64,000 nt of DNA from Geobacter sp. Lineage in GTDB: Bacteria > Desulfobacterota > Desulfuromonadia > Geobacterales > DSM-12255. Positions 43,961-53,730 of the stretch are shown in pieces. The notes beneath the pieces are model-generated. The model was not told the origin of the DNA. It saw only the letters and a program-made list of their open reading frames with translations, and did not search any database. A program made the position numbers and the translations under genes. Numbering within the stretch: position 1 is the stretch's first letter; every line of letters begins with the position of its first letter. Where the stretch lies: positions 1 to 64,000 of the forward strand of contig WKKR01000001.1 in NCBI GenBank assembly GCA_009684525.1, read 5' to 3'.

Positions 43961-45229
43961 ATGGATATTCTGGCCCTGAACTGTGGCAGTTCATCGGTGA
44001 AATATCAGCTTTTTGATTGGGAAAGGAAAGAGGTTGTCGCCAAGGGAATGGTTGAGCGGGTCATCATTGGAGATTCGTTCATCCTGCATGAAGTCCCTGG
44101 AAGAGAGACGTATCGTGAGGATTCGGAATGTCCCGATCATCAGGTTGCGATTGATCTCATCATAAAGACCCTTCTCGATCCAAGCCATGGCGTTCTCAAG
44201 GATATCAACCAGATATCGGCAGTTGGCCACCGGGTGGTTCACGGTGGCGAAATGTTTACCCGTTCAGTAATGATCGACGAGGAGGTGCTGAATGCGGTCA
44301 AAGAGGTTCAGCATCTTGCTCCGCTGCACAACCCTCCCAATATTGCCGGCATCGAGGCAGCGCAAGCGCTGTTGCCAAAGGTCCCTCACGTAGCGATATT
44401 CGATACAGCATTCCACCAGACCATGCCGGAACATGCCTATCTCTATCCGCTTCCCTATGACTGGTACGAGAAATACGGTGTGCGGCGTTACGGTTTCCAC
44501 GGGACTTCCCATCTGTATGTCTCGAAGCGGGCATCGGTACTTCTCAACAAACCACCCTGCGACTGCAATATTATTACCATGCACATCGGCAACGGCGTTT
44601 CTCACTGTGCCATCAAAAACGGGGTTTCGGTGGACACGAGCATGGGGCTTACACCACTCGAAGGTGCCGTCATGGGGACTCGGTGCGGGGACATCGACCC
44701 TGCGATCCCGGCATTCATGATGCAGAAGGAAAATCTGTCGGCGAAAGAGATCGACAGTATTCTCAATAAGAAAAGCGGTGTCCTTGGGGTTACCGGCGGG
44801 CGCTTCACAGATCGACGGGATGTGATCGAACATGCCAACAATGGCGACCGTCTCTGCAGGATTGCTTTGGATATCGAGGCGTACCGACTCAAAAAATATA
44901 TTGGTTCGTACATGGCGGCTGTTGGCAGACTTGATGCGGTCGTATTTACCGCCGGGGTTGGAGAGATGGGATGGCCAATCCGCGAACGAGCCATAGAGGG
45001 GCTTGAACACCTTGGGATCTGCCTGGACAAGGAGCGGAACAAGGGTGCAATGACGCGTAAGCGGGAGAGTCTTATCACCACGGACGACTCACCGATCAAG
45101 GTCTTTGTTATCCCCACTGATGAGGAACTGGTCTTTACCGAGGATGTGGCTGCTATCCTTGCAGGTACCTACACCGACCACATGAATTTCACATATTCAT
45201 TTGCCAGTAAGGATTTTGTGAGAAAATAG
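43961..45229 (+). CDS. ackA: Acetate kinase
   Basis: The 422-residue ASKHA-fold kinase interconverts acetate + ATP and acetyl phosphate + ADP. N-terminal LNCGSSSVKYQLF, HRVVHGGE, YGFHGTSHLYVS, HIGNGVSHCAIKNG and GVLGVTGG motifs are present. AGGAGGAGCGC precedes the ATG. With Pta it gives the acetate activation/overflow route used by acetate-oxidising Geobacter-type bacteria. Unusually, pta lies opposite and convergent rather than downstream. Confidence 0.96.
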   Translation: MDILALNCGSSSVKYQLFDWERKEVVAKGMVERVIIGDSFILHEVPGRETYREDSECPDHQVAIDLIIKTLLDPSHGVLKDINQISAVGHRVVHGGEMFTRSVMIDEEVLNAVKEVQHLAPLHNPPNIAGIEAAQALLPKVPHVAIFDTAFHQTMPEHAYLYPLPYDWYEKYGVRRYGFHGTSHLYVSKRASVLLNKPPCDCNIITMHIGNGVSHCAIKNGVSVDTSMGLTPLEGAVMGTRCGDIDPAIPAFMMQKENLSAKEIDSILNKKSGVLGVTGGRFTDRRDVIEHANNGDRLCRIALDIEAYRLKKYIGSYMAAVGRLDAVVFTAGVGEMGWPIRERAIEGLEHLGICLDKERNKGAMTRKRESLITTDDSPIKVFVIPTDEELVFTEDVAAILAGTYTDHMNFTYSFASKDFVRK

Positions 45230-45278
45230 CCAGTTTGAGTCGAGTTGCCTCTCTGGGCGGCAATTTTTTATAGGATAC

Positions 45279-45313
45279 AAAAAGGCCGATGGGAGCTTCC
45301 CATCGGCCTTTTT
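45279..45313. terminator. Bidirectional terminator between ackA and pta
   Basis: A 16-bp perfect stem (45279-45294 with 45298-45313) starts with A5 and ends with T5, so it works from both sides of this convergent pair. Confidence 0.92.
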
Positions 45314-45335
45314 GCGTCCAGGTGGTTTTGGCTGG

Positions 45336-46337
45336 TTATCCCTGGGATTGAACTGCCGTAATTGCCACGACGTTGACGATATCTTCAACCGAGCAGCCGC
45401 GGGAAAGATCATTGACCGGCTTTGCCAGACCTTGGATGATGGGTCCCAGAGCTTCTGCACCAGCAACGCGCTCCACCAATTTGTAAGCGATGTTGCCTGC
45501 ATCGAGATCCGGGAAAATGAGGACGTTAGCTTTGCCTGCTACGGCACTGCCAGGGGCTTTCTTCTCGCCTACCTTGGGGAGCAGTGCCGCGTCCGCCTGA
45601 AGTTCACCGTCGATCTGCAGAGAGGGGTCAATACCCTTTGCTATCTCCAGTGCCTTTAAAACCTTATCGGCATCTGGGTGGGAAGCGCTTCCTTTGGTAG
45701 AGAATGAGAGCATGGCAACGCGTCCCGGCACATCCAGAAATGATTTGCAATTGCGTGCTGTTGCGACTGCGATTTCACCAAGTGCCTGGGCATCGGGATT
45801 GGGATTGACTGCACAGTCGGCAAAGAGAAGGATACCGTTTTCTCCAAACGAGGGGGTCTTGGTTATCATCAGGAAAAAAGAAGAGACAGTTTTGATGCCC
45901 GGTGCTGTGCCTACTGTCTGGAAAGCCGCCCGTAATACGTCTCCAGTAGTGCCGGTTGCACCGGCAACTTCACCATCAGCATCCCCTTTTCTGACCATCA
46001 TGCCGGCAAAATAGAGATTGTCCTTGGCCGTCAGGAGCTTTTCTGCGTCTTCCCGCGTCAACCCCTTGCTTTTGCGTAGCTCAACTAGATCGTCTATGTA
46101 CGCGGGCAGTTTAGGTGCGGTCATGGGGTCGATAATCTCAACGCCGGACAGGTTTACTCCCTTTGCGGCCGCGGCACTTTTGACTTCGTCAAGATTGCCG
46201 AGGATCACAACCCTTGCCAAACCCTGTTCCATAACCTGCTGGGCTGCGAACAACATACGCTCGTCATAGCTCTCGGGCAGTACGACGGTTTTCAGGTTAC
46301 TTTTCGCTTTTGCCTTGATTTGTTCGACAAGCGACAT
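45336..46337 (-). CDS. pta: Phosphate acetyltransferase
   Basis: A 333-residue short-form Pta that interconverts acetyl-CoA and acetyl phosphate. It shows [12 protein letters not shown] at the N-terminus, [19 protein letters not shown] and the C-terminal [20 protein letters not shown] block. It lacks the N-terminal DRTGG domains of the long E. coli type. The frame is open to 46568, but GGAGGTG before the ATG at 46337 fixes the start and gives normal length. It is transcribed towards ackA. Confidence 0.95.
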   Translation of the reverse strand: MSLVEQIKAKAKSNLKTVVLPESYDERMLFAAQQVMEQGLARVVILGNLDEVKSAAAAKGVNLSGVEIIDPMTAPKLPAYIDDLVELRKSKGLTREDAEKLLTAKDNLYFAGMMVRKGDADGEVAGATGTTGDVLRAAFQTVGTAPGIKTVSSFFLMITKTPSFGENGILLFADCAVNPNPDAQALGEIAVATARNCKSFLDVPGRVAMLSFSTKGSASHPDADKVLKALEIAKGIDPSLQIDGELQADAALLPKVGEKKAPGSAVAGKANVLIFPDLDAGNIAYKLVERVAGAEALGPIIQGLAKPVNDLSRGCSVEDIVNVVAITAVQSQG

Positions 46338-46481
46338 ACTCGTTTCACCTCCAGAGAAATATAAAACAAAATTTTGGCATTTATAGCGTACAGTCCGGGT
46401 GGGGGTCAATAGAAAATGATCCCCTAGATTCTCATGAAAAAAATGTCCAGCGTGGGGATTGAGGTATACGGATAGGGAATG

Positions 46482-46506
46482 AAAAGGGCCGCATGAAGCG
46501 GCCCTT
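46482..46506 (-). terminator. Terminator after haemerythrin-MCP
   Basis: AAGGGCCGC (46484-46492) pairs with GCGGCCCTT (46498-46506); on the minus strand the stem runs into TTTTC. Confidence 0.8.
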
Positions 46507-46543
46507 AAGCTGATATTGGAAATTGTCGTAAGGGAACGTCCTG

Positions 46544-48655
46544 TTATTTGACCCCTTTCTTCTGGCAAAACTCGCCGTATTTCTTGTCAACTTTCATGAT
46601 ATGGGTCACCAGCCAGTCGCTCAGGAACGACATGATGGCAGCAGGTACGGCACGGCCTTGTTCATATTCATGGATCAGTTCGCCCAGTTTCTTCCGCAGG
46701 TCGTCATGGATCTGCTTGTGTGCCACATATTCCGGGTAATTCTGCTGTTGAAGGAACCTTTCCTCCTGCGTCAGGTGCGATTCGGCATAGGCAACCAGTC
46801 CGTTGAGGATATCGCTGATGACTTTGTTTCCTTCACCATTTTTCATGGCTTCATTCAGTTTCTGAATCATGGCGACAAGCTGCTTGTGCTGATCGTCGAA
46901 CTGTCTCACGTTGATGCTCATCCGATCATTCCACTTAACAATAGTCCGGAATCTGTCAACAGCGCTGATGAGAGCCTCTGCCAGTTGGTTCAGGTCTTCG
47001 GCGGCTTTGGCCGTATCCTGTGCATATATCGAGGAGGTCTTGGCCGAATCGGTAATCCTGCTGATGTTTGAACTGATCTCACCGGTCGTGGCGGTCTGCT
47101 CTTCTGCAGCAGTTGCTATCTGGTTGATCTGCTGAGTGACTTCATCAACCTGCGAGAGGATCTGCTGCAATGCTGCGCCGGATTTTGCAGCCTCTGACGT
47201 GCCGTCGTGGACTTCTTTTACTCCCTGGTTCATCGCCTCAACCGCACCGTTGGTCTCACTCTGGATCGACTTAATCATGTCGCTGATCTCGCGGGTTGCC
47301 TTTGTGGTTCGCTCGGCCAAGGCCCTAACCTCGTCGGCAACCACGGCAAAGCCGCGTCCCTGTTCGCCGGCCCGTGCCGCCTCGATGGCTGCGTTCAGTG
47401 CCAGCAGGTTGGTCTGATCGGCAATATCCTGGATCGTGCCGACAATCGTCCCAATTTGGTTCGATTTTTCTCCCAGGAGACCAACGGTAGCTGCTGACGC
47501 ACGCACCTGTTCGGCAATGCGGTCCATGACGGCGATAGTATTGTTTACGACCCCTGAACCATCCTGCGCCAGGCCGGATGTCTGCTGTGACGATTCAACA
47601 GCCCTGACACAACTGCTGGCGATGTCATTGGATGTCGCTGACATTTCTTCACTCGCAGTTGCAACGGTAAGGGCGTCCATGGCGACCCGTTCGGACCCTT
47701 GAGCCATTTCATGGGATCGGATCTTCATGTCGACTGCTGCGTGGGCAACTTGGGTGGCATTCTGCATGACCATGGAGATAATTTTCTGTAGATTATCCAG
47801 GAATAGATTGAAAGACTTTATCATTTCGCCGGATTCATCTTCACGTGTGACTTCCAGTCGTTGGGTAAGATCCGTGTCGCCACTGGACATTTCGACCAGA
47901 CGCTCAATGATTTCCTTGAATGCGCGTCTGATGCCACTCCCAACGGTGTAGGCAAGAATGAGAATCAGGCAGGAGAAGAGAAGGGCAGCAGCATACACTG
48001 GGAGTCGAAGTTGAGCGGCATCCTTCTGCACGTCATCGACATAAACTCCACTACCAATAACCCATCCCCACGGCTCGTATTTTTTTACATACGAGAGTTT
48101 TGTATAGAGTTCAGATGTTACACCCCCTCCAGATTTTGGTTTTGGCCACTCATAAGTTACCAAGCCTTGACCTGATTTTCCGACTGATTCATTGAAAGAA
48201 ACAAACAGGTTTTTGTTGTCAAGTTTCCTGACAGGGCCGTCTAAGCCTTCCTGCAAGCTTGTGGCCTTGTTGAATTTGGTGTCGTCGAGCACTTTGCCGT
48301 CAAGAGTCGGTACCGTGGGGTGCATGATCATTTTAGGGACCGGCTTGCCTAGATCATTGATCCAGAAATACTCCTTACCATTGTAGCGCAGGGTCCTTAT
48401 TGTTTCGATCGTCTGATTCTGTGCATCTTCAAGGGTAATCTTGCCATCTTTCGCCAGTTTGGCTCGATCTTCTAAAATGCCATAAGCGACCTCAACCGAT
48501 TGTTTTACCGCATTGCGCCGTTGCTCCATGAGTTGCTGTTCCACGAACGGCAGGATGAACAGTTCGACTCCGAAAAGTATGACGATGAAGCTGAGTACCG
48601 GGATTGTCATGATCTTCAATCTGACCGGCCAGTGTCTGTAACTCTTGATTGCCAT
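46544..48655 (-). CDS. Methyl-accepting chemotaxis protein with sCache sensor and C-terminal haemerythrin domain
   Basis: The 703-residue receptor has TM1 about 14-36, a single-Cache periplasmic sensor ([37 protein letters not shown]), TM2 about 218-238, HAMP, and a full MCP signalling domain with the [20 protein letters not shown] tip. A bacteriohaemerythrin domain (about 575-700) follows with all di-iron ligand motifs: [17 protein letters not shown] and HIMKVD. The layout resembles DcrH of Desulfovibrio, an O2-sensing receptor. It should report oxygen or another diatomic gas as well as a periplasmic ligand. A candidate sigma-28 promoter lies upstream at 48716-48742. Confidence 0.94.
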   Translation of the reverse strand: MAIKSYRHWPVRLKIMTIPVLSFIVILFGVELFILPFVEQQLMEQRRNAVKQSVEVAYGILEDRAKLAKDGKITLEDAQNQTIETIRTLRYNGKEYFWINDLGKPVPKMIMHPTVPTLDGKVLDDTKFNKATSLQEGLDGPVRKLDNKNLFVSFNESVGKSGQGLVTYEWPKPKSGGGVTSELYTKLSYVKKYEPWGWVIGSGVYVDDVQKDAAQLRLPVYAAALLFSCLILILAYTVGSGIRRAFKEIIERLVEMSSGDTDLTQRLEVTREDESGEMIKSFNLFLDNLQKIISMVMQNATQVAHAAVDMKIRSHEMAQGSERVAMDALTVATASEEMSATSNDIASSCVRAVESSQQTSGLAQDGSGVVNNTIAVMDRIAEQVRASAATVGLLGEKSNQIGTIVGTIQDIADQTNLLALNAAIEAARAGEQGRGFAVVADEVRALAERTTKATREISDMIKSIQSETNGAVEAMNQGVKEVHDGTSEAAKSGAALQQILSQVDEVTQQINQIATAAEEQTATTGEISSNISRITDSAKTSSIYAQDTAKAAEDLNQLAEALISAVDRFRTIVKWNDRMSINVRQFDDQHKQLVAMIQKLNEAMKNGEGNKVISDILNGLVAYAESHLTQEERFLQQQNYPEYVAHKQIHDDLRKKLGELIHEYEQGRAVPAAIMSFLSDWLVTHIMKVDKKYGEFCQKKGVK

Positions 48656-48715
48656 GGGTGATGCTCCTTATCCGGGATGTATTATGAAATGTATGTAACT
48701 GGTATTTATGATTAG

Positions 48716-48742
48716 TAATCGGGAAATTCCCGGAGACCTTTA
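48716..48742 (-). promoter_or_regulatory. Sigma-28 (FliA)-type promoter for haemerythrin-MCP, with overlapping palindrome
   Basis: On the minus strand TAAAGGTC (48742-48735), an 11-bp spacer and CCCGATTA (48723-48716) match the FliA consensus at 6/8 each. The inverted repeat CGGGAA-A-TTCCCG (48720-48732) overlaps the spacer and -10 and could be an operator. Confidence 0.55.
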
Positions 48743-49172
48743 GCGGGTCATTGTTGAAGTAATTGAATTTACAGTTACTTCGGATGAATGGCGGCGATAG
48801 ATGTGCATAACGAGCCGAAATCCTGAGAAAAATTATACTTCACCAGAATGGAGTGCTGAGGCCGTAGAATCCTTGCTTCTACATGTCCGGGACGGCACCC
48901 TGACTCTTCATCCTGGTTGATTGTCCGCTATGTAGAGCCATATCGGCAGGTCATCGTGTCAGCCTGAGCAGATTTTAAAGATAAATTGCAAAGGGAATGA
49001 CGCCATCTGCAGGTCTACACCGTTATTTCGGTACTTGTGTGGAAGGCATCTGGAATTGCAATCAGCTCGAAGGGAGCAAGCCCCTACGGTTGCAAATTGC
49101 ATACATTTCTGTATAGTACCTTGGGGCTTCAAAAGGCTTTCTGGGGCTGATCACGTGGTTCGTGGAGGCAAT
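48743..49172. other. Non-coding spacer between divergent genes
   Basis: About 430 bases with no convincing gene. It must hold the promoter of the polysaccharide/PrsKR run. An imperfect inverted repeat (GAAGTAA 48756-48762 / TTACTTC 48775-48781) is the only structure I noted. No proper sigma-54 site (GG-N10-GC) was found; a near match around 49045-49060 has the wrong spacing. Confidence 0.4.
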
Positions 49173-50456
49173 GTGTTCAACAGGTGTGTTTCTGTGGTGG
49201 GTCTCGGTTATGTGGGATTACCGGTTGCCGTTGCATTCGGCAAGTCGCGCACGACTGTGGGATTTGATATCAATTCCGTGCGCATCAGGGAGTTGCGTGA
49301 GGGGTTTGACCGGACCGGGGAGGTGGAATGCGCTGAATTGCAAGAGGCGGACATCCTTTTTACGGACAGCATTGATGATCTGAAGAAGGCAGATTTCCAT
49401 ATTGTTGCTGTTCCGACACCGGTCAACGATGCCAACCAGCCTGATCTCACACTCATGTTTCGGGCATCGGAATCCGTCGGTCGTGCCCTGAAACCGGGTG
49501 ACATCGTCGTCTATGAATCGACGGTCTATCCGGGGGTGACCGAGGAAGAGTGTGTGCCGATTCTCGAACGGGTTTCCGGGCTCAAATTCGGTGCGGATTT
49601 CAAGGTGGGCTACAGTCCGGAAAGGATAAACCCCGGGGACAAAGAGCATACCTTCACCCGGATAAAGAAAGTGGTTTCCGGTTGCGATGCCGAGGCCCTT
49701 GAAATTGTTGCGGCTGTTTACGAATCGGTCGTTACCGCAGGGGTGCATAGGGCTTCCAGCGTCAAGGTGGCAGAGGCTGCAAAGGTCATTGAAAATACCC
49801 AGCGGGACCTCAATATTGCTCTCATGAACGAGTTGGCACTCATCTTCGATCGGATGGGGATAGACACCAGCGATGTGCTTGAAGCTGCCGGAACCAAGTG
49901 GAACTTCCTCAAGTTCAAACCGGGTCTGGTCGGTGGTCACTGCATCGGGGTTGATCCCTATTATCTCACCCATAAGGCTGAACGAATCGGTTATATTCCC
50001 CAAGTGATCCTGGCAGGTCGCCGGATCAACGACAGTATGGGGAAATTCATTGCCCAGCGGACCGTGAAGGAGATGATTCATGCGCGGCACAATATTCTGG
50101 GGAGCAGAGTAACGGTGCTGGGCCTGACTTTCAAGGAGAATTGCCCGGATCTCCGTAACTCAAAGGTCATCGATATCATTCGGGAGCTTGAGGATTATGG
50201 CATTGCGGTGCAGGTCCACGATCCCTTAGCGGACAGTGATGAAGCTCGTCACGAATATGGCGTGTCACTCTGTTCGCTTGAGGAGTTGCAACCTGCTGCT
50301 GCCTTTGTGGTGGCGGTATCCCATGCACTCTACTGTTCCTGGGGGATCGAAGATTTCAGAGTGCTTGCCGTTGATAATCCCGTACTGGTCGATGTCAAGG
50401 GGATCTATGACCGGGATGCCATGTCAGCGGCAGGATTTCGTGTTTGGCGGTTGTGA
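49173..50456 (+). CDS. Nucleotide-sugar dehydrogenase (TviB/WbpO-type UDP-HexNAc 6-dehydrogenase)
   Basis: The 427-residue UDP-glucose/GDP-mannose dehydrogenase superfamily member has an N-terminal NAD site SVVGLGYVGLPVAVAFG, STVYPGVTEEECVP, YSPERINPGDKEH (typical of the TviB/VipA branch acting on UDP-GlcNAc or UDP-GalNAc), the catalytic Cys in GLVGGHCIGVDPYYL and a C-terminal UDP-binding domain. The start is GTG at 49173 with GGAGG upstream. It makes uronic acid precursors for surface polysaccharide and is paired with the epimerase that follows. Confidence 0.88.
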   Translation: MFNRCVSVVGLGYVGLPVAVAFGKSRTTVGFDINSVRIRELREGFDRTGEVECAELQEADILFTDSIDDLKKADFHIVAVPTPVNDANQPDLTLMFRASESVGRALKPGDIVVYESTVYPGVTEEECVPILERVSGLKFGADFKVGYSPERINPGDKEHTFTRIKKVVSGCDAEALEIVAAVYESVVTAGVHRASSVKVAEAAKVIENTQRDLNIALMNELALIFDRMGIDTSDVLEAAGTKWNFLKFKPGLVGGHCIGVDPYYLTHKAERIGYIPQVILAGRRINDSMGKFIAQRTVKEMIHARHNILGSRVTVLGLTFKENCPDLRNSKVIDIIRELEDYGIAVQVHDPLADSDEARHEYGVSLCSLEELQPAAAFVVAVSHALYCSWGIEDFRVLAVDNPVLVDVKGIYDRDAMSAAGFRVWRL

Positions 50457-50507
50457 GGTGTATCCGTAACAACATAATACAAATCTGCATTGAAAGGCGA
50501 AACAACA

Positions 50508-51530
50508 ATGGGTGAAACAGCAAACAAGATTCTGGTCACCGGTGCTGCCGGATTTATCGGGTTCCATCTGGCGAACAGACTTCTTGATGCAGGGCATACC
50601 GTTGTCGGGCTGGACAATCTCAACGACTATTATGATGTCAACCTGAAGTTGAGTCGTCTGAAAATGTTGGAGGCGCGCGACGGTTTCAGGTTTGTCAAGG
50701 GAGAACTGGCTGATCGTGCGGCGATTGCTGGTCTCTTTGCCGAAGAACGGTTCGAGATCGTCGTGAACCTTGCAGCCCAGGCAGGTGTTCGCTACTCGTT
50801 GGTGAACCCCCATGCATATATCGACAGTAATATTCAGGGGTTCATGAACATTCTGGAGGGATGCCGGCACAATCAGGTCAGGCATCTGGTCTACGCCTCC
50901 TCCAGTTCGGTCTATGGGGCGAATACCCTGATGCCTTTCTCGGTGCATCATAATGTCGATCACCCTGTATCGCTCTATGCCGCCACGAAAAAGGCCAACG
51001 AACTGATGGCCCATACCTATTCCGCACTCTATGGGCTGCCAACGACCGGGCTGCGATTCTTTACGGTGTATGGTCCGTGGGGGCGTCCCGACATGGCGCT
51101 CTTCCTCTTTACCCGGGCGATTCTCGCGGATAAGCCGATTGATGTGTTCAATAACGGTCGGATGCAGCGTGATTTCACCTTCGTCGATGATATCGTCGAG
51201 GGGGTGTTCCGGGTCATGTTTCACCTGCCTCAGCCCAATGGAGCGTGGAGTGGCGAACGACCCGATCCGGGGACGAGCTTTGCACCATACCGCATTTACA
51301 ATATCGGAAACAACAATCCGGTTGAACTGCTCCAGTTCATAAACCTTCTTGAGGAGTGTCTCGGCAAGAAGGCCGAGAAAAACTTTCTTCCTCTGCAACC
51401 GGGTGACGTACCAGCAACGTTTGCAGATGTGGAAGCTCTTGCCACTGATGTTGGATTCAGGCCTGCTACACCGATTGACGAAGGGATCCGGCGTTTCGTT
51501 GCCTGGTATCGCAGCTATTATGGCGTGTGA
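50508..51530 (+). CDS. NAD-dependent sugar epimerase (UDP-glucuronate 4-epimerase-like)
   Basis: The 340-residue extended short-chain dehydrogenase has NAD motif [12 protein letters not shown], substrate loop [16 protein letters not shown], catalytic YAATKKANE (YxxxK) and [14 protein letters not shown], all typical of the UDP-glucuronate 4-epimerase subgroup. The ATG at 50508 is preferred to a TTG at 50490. It lies 50 bases after the dehydrogenase, consistent with consecutive steps of nucleotide-sugar synthesis for exopolysaccharide. Confidence 0.88.
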   Translation: MGETANKILVTGAAGFIGFHLANRLLDAGHTVVGLDNLNDYYDVNLKLSRLKMLEARDGFRFVKGELADRAAIAGLFAEERFEIVVNLAAQAGVRYSLVNPHAYIDSNIQGFMNILEGCRHNQVRHLVYASSSSVYGANTLMPFSVHHNVDHPVSLYAATKKANELMAHTYSALYGLPTTGLRFFTVYGPWGRPDMALFLFTRAILADKPIDVFNNGRMQRDFTFVDDIVEGVFRVMFHLPQPNGAWSGERPDPGTSFAPYRIYNIGNNNPVELLQFINLLEECLGKKAEKNFLPLQPGDVPATFADVEALATDVGFRPATPIDEGIRRFVAWYRSYYGV

Positions 51531-51566
51531 GGAAGGTTACGAGTTCCCGTCGATATTAATGAGGGT

Positions 51567-53624
51567 ATGATCCAGACAATTCTCTCCTGGTCGGCAACTG
51601 TTTTAGTGGTCGCGGTCTCCGTTTTTGTCTTGAGCAGGCGGGAGCGTAGCCTCGCGACGATAGTGCTGGGTGCACTCCTTATCCTTTGTGCACTTCTCGA
51701 AGCCTTTGACACTCTTGCCATTTCCCATTCTGCGGATCTGTTGATCTGGAAACGGGCGGCTCTCCTCTGCGAAGCTCTGCTTGCCCCGGTTTTCCTGTTG
51801 TTCAGTCTGACCTTTGGTCGGCAGTATTCCTGGAAAACGTTTCCCCGTATTGCCAAAGTATTGCTCTGTTTCTCTCCTCTCTTCCTTGTAACGGTCTTCG
51901 CGGCTGCACCGGAAAATCTGTTTTATTCTCCGGACTTTTCGACTGAACAGATGCTCTTTCTCGGTAATACCGGGTTTATCTTCTATATAGCCCTGTTCGT
52001 GTATTTCATTGTGGCGCTGGTCAATCTGGAGACGACATTTCGTTCGGCGCTTCGTCCGGATCAGTGGAATCTCAAACTTACACTCATGGGGGCCGGAAGC
52101 ATCCTGAGTCTCTTTGTGTTTTATTACAGCCAGGGGCTTCTCTATCGTTCCATAAACATGAATCTCACCCCCCTGCGGTCATTGGCTCTCCTGGTGGCTG
52201 CAGGGTTGTTCGGCTATTCATTCCTCAAACGGTCGAATGCAGTACGGATCACGATTTCCAAGGAATTCGCCTTCAGATCGCTGGTGCTGGCCATTATCGG
52301 CGGTTACCTGATTGTACTCGGCCTCTTGGGCGAGGGGCTGCAGCATTTTGGCGAGGCTTCACAACAGGTTGTTTTCCTGTCGGTTCTCTTTCTTGGCTGT
52401 GTCTTTCTTGTTGCCTTGCTGCTTTCCGAGCAGATGAAACGCAAAATCAAGGTTTTCATCAACAAAAACTTTTTTGAGAACAAATTCGATTACCGACAAC
52501 AGTGGTTGGAATTTACCAGTCAACTGGCTGCAGTGAGAAACAGGGAAGATCTGGAAAAGGCAATTCTCTCCCGCTTCTGTGATACCTTTGGCATGGGTGG
52601 GGCACTCCTGTTTCTCTATTCCGGCGAACAGGATATCTATTACAACAAGAGCAGTTACCAGGCTGATCCTACTCAGGTAACGCTCTCATCGGGCAATCCA
52701 TTGGTTCGCTATATGATCGAACGGCAATGGGTGTTCAATGCCGCCTATTTTGAGGCAGAGGTTCTGGATGCCAACCGCTCCCTGTTTGCGGAGTCACGAA
52801 TAACTTTTGTTATCCCGGTATTTTCGGGACTGGAGATGATAGGGTTCATAGCCTTGATGCGCCCCTTGATCGCCGACGAGGATTACACCTACGAAGATTA
52901 CGACCTGATGAAAACGCTGGCCCGCCAGGCCGCAGTTGCATTGACCAGTGCGCAGCTTTCCGAACAACTTGCTGAGGTAAGAGAGATGGAGGCGGTGGGG
53001 AAGGTGACGACTTTCATCATGCATGATCTGAAGAACCTCGTCTACAGTCTTTCCCTGCTCACCGCCAACGCTCACGACTATATTGGCGAACCTGAATTTC
53101 AAAAGGATCTTCTGGAGGCTCTCACCAATACGGTCACCAGGATGAAATCCCTTATAGCAAAGTTGAAAGAGGTCCCGGATCGTCACGAACTGCACGTCCG
53201 CCGTGAAAACTTGCTTGAACTGGTAAAGGAGACGGTTGCCTCGCTCAAGAGCGGTGGTATAACAGTTAGTGGCATCAACGTTGAGGCATGTATTGACCCG
53301 CTGGAATTTGCCAAAGTCATTGAGAACCTTGTCATCAATGCACTTGATGCTACAGAAGGAAATGGACCTGTTTCCGTGGAAGTCGGTGGGGATGAACATG
53401 CGTTCATCAAAGTTGCGGACAGTGGCTGCGGTATGACAGCAGGATTCATTCGGGAACATCTCTATTCTCCATTTAAGACAACCAAGAGCAAGGGGTTGGG
53501 CATCGGACTCTATCATTCCCGCCAGATTGTTGAGGCGCATCATGGCAGGATAGAGGTCGAAAGCGAGCTGGGCAGCGGTTCTGTTTTTACCGTATGGATT
53601 CCAACGCGAGAGATCCAGTCGTAG
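51567..53624 (+). CDS. prsK: PEP-CTERM/exosortase-system histidine kinase PrsK
   Basis: The 685-residue kinase has about eight N-terminal membrane helices (about 5-295), a GAF-like region (about 310-460), an unusual phosphoacceptor box FIMHDLKNLVYSL and a HATPase domain (NLVINALDA, DSGCGM, TTKSKGLGIGLYHSR). This architecture is that of PrsK, the kinase usually found with exosortase/PEP-CTERM and exopolysaccharide loci. It is followed by its cognate PrsR and preceded by two nucleotide-sugar genes. No exosortase or PEP-CTERM protein is visible in this window. Confidence 0.87.
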   Translation: MIQTILSWSATVLVVAVSVFVLSRRERSLATIVLGALLILCALLEAFDTLAISHSADLLIWKRAALLCEALLAPVFLLFSLTFGRQYSWKTFPRIAKVLLCFSPLFLVTVFAAAPENLFYSPDFSTEQMLFLGNTGFIFYIALFVYFIVALVNLETTFRSALRPDQWNLKLTLMGAGSILSLFVFYYSQGLLYRSINMNLTPLRSLALLVAAGLFGYSFLKRSNAVRITISKEFAFRSLVLAIIGGYLIVLGLLGEGLQHFGEASQQVVFLSVLFLGCVFLVALLLSEQMKRKIKVFINKNFFENKFDYRQQWLEFTSQLAAVRNREDLEKAILSRFCDTFGMGGALLFLYSGEQDIYYNKSSYQADPTQVTLSSGNPLVRYMIERQWVFNAAYFEAEVLDANRSLFAESRITFVIPVFSGLEMIGFIALMRPLIADEDYTYEDYDLMKTLARQAAVALTSAQLSEQLAEVREMEAVGKVTTFIMHDLKNLVYSLSLLTANAHDYIGEPEFQKDLLEALTNTVTRMKSLIAKLKEVPDRHELHVRRENLLELVKETVASLKSGGITVSGINVEACIDPLEFAKVIENLVINALDATEGNGPVSVEVGGDEHAFIKVADSGCGMTAGFIREHLYSPFKTTKSKGLGIGLYHSRQIVEAHHGRIEVESELGSGSVFTVWIPTREIQS

Positions 53625-53730
53625 CATCCCAGGCATTTCAACGTATGGATGCTTGAGCACATATCCCGATAGTTGGGCGAATATTCATACACATTGTTAT
53701 CGATACCCTTGGACATGGTCAGGACGTGAT

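Noticed and set aside
49040-49065. Possible sigma-54 promoter before the nucleotide-sugar dehydrogenase
   Set aside because: The GG and GC elements are 11 bases apart instead of 10 and the flanks do not match the consensus.
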